In this document: positions 6,317 through 6,453 of the stretch, piece after piece | Layout: each line of letters starts with the position of its first letter | How positions within the stretch are numbered: the stretch's first letter is position 1 | Source of the DNA: an uncultured Clostridia bacterium | GTDB lineage: Bacteria > Bacillota > Clostridia > Oscillospirales > CAG-272 | DNA length: 6,453 nt | Direction of reading: 5' to 3' | Assembly (NCBI GenBank): GCA_947627815.1 | Contig: CANQXN010000097.1 | Location: 1 to 6,453 of the forward strand | Translations under genes and position numbers: made by a program | The notes under the pieces: generated by a model | What the model was told of the DNA's origin: nothing | The model's database searches: none | Seen by the model: the letters and a program-made list of their open reading frames with translations, nothing else

Positions 6317-6322
6317 CCTCCC
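6317..6322 (-). promoter_or_regulatory. Ribosome binding site of the 110-aa membrane protein
   Basis: GGGAGG on the minus strand lies 9 bases upstream of the ATG at 6307 and supports that start. No convincing -35/-10 pair is seen further upstream; the AT-rich run 6347-6380 contains TAAAAT but no -35 box at proper distance. Confidence 0.75.
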
Positions 6323-6453
6323 GTGTTTCTGAATGAAAGGGCTGGAAAAAATTTTTCTTTTTATTTTAATGCAAATAAACAAGTGCTATGTGCCAGCAAG
6401 CATCGCCTTTGGTCACCCAAACGCGGACTTGTCGGAATCGTCCCAAACCGTTA
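6323..6453. other. Upstream non-coding stretch with a small hairpin at the window edge
   Basis: No gene can be supported here. Positions 6346-6380 are AT-rich. Beyond about 6385 the composition rises again. On the minus strand a hairpin forms at 6425-6404: CGC and TTTGG pair with CCAAA and GCG, with one G.G mismatch and a GTGA loop of the GNRA type. All frames in 6385-6453 are short and unfamiliar, so this could be the tail of an upstream gene, an RNA element or plain spacer. Confidence 0.4.

Noticed and set aside
6346..6400. Possible promoter for the 110-aa gene in the AT-rich leader
   Set aside because: TAAAAT occurs, but the hexamer 17 bases upstream does not resemble a -35 box and other pairings match poorly.
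6388..6453. A short plus-strand frame from an ATG near 6388 running off the window end
   Set aside because: It is too short (about 22 codons), has no ribosome binding site I can defend and no recognised sequence.

Overview
The window looks like chromosomal DNA from a fairly GC-rich member of the Clostridia (Firmicutes), of the gut Oscillospiraceae/Ruminococcaceae kind. Three things suggest this: a 932-residue SecA with a C-terminal SEC-C zinc motif, clear AAGGAGG-type ribosome binding sites, and an intergenic inverted repeat (core CTGGGGGAAACTTTTT) that I remember from many such genomes. The lineage is an inference, since no marker here settles it. All five genes read on the minus strand, so transcription runs from high to low coordinates.

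In the direction of transcription, positions 6453-6308 form a short leader without a recognisable gene, apart from a small hairpin near the window edge. Next is a low-GC gene for a 110-residue membrane protein (6307-5975). It is followed by two back-to-back hairpins, the second a good Rho-independent terminator (5917-5870). Then come the inverted repeat (5862-5806) and a near-consensus extended -10 promoter (5800-5772), which drives secA from the ATG at 5740.

secA (5740-2942) is complete and has all the expected ATPase motifs. Only 41 bases, with no convincing terminator, separate it from two multi-pass membrane proteins of unknown function (2900-2244 and 2228-813). These are followed by an RluA-type pseudouridine synthase (809-12). 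The gaps of 41, 15 and 3 bases suggest one transcript: secA, two membrane proteins, pseudouridine synthase. The last stop codon overlaps a new Shine-Dalgarno sequence, so another gene probably starts at or just beyond position 1.

SecA is the ATPase motor of protein export through SecYEG, and the pseudouridine synthase modifies RNA. The two membrane proteins share a short N-terminal motif (IDxxPDxxG[WY]) and may be distant relatives, but nothing in the sequence ties them to secretion. I see no mobile-element gene, CRISPR array, tRNA or rRNA, and no convincing new biological system. The best items for a second look are the repeat set against the secA promoter, the shared motif in the two membrane proteins, the unusual SecA two-helix-finger sequence, and the low-GC gene upstream of secA.
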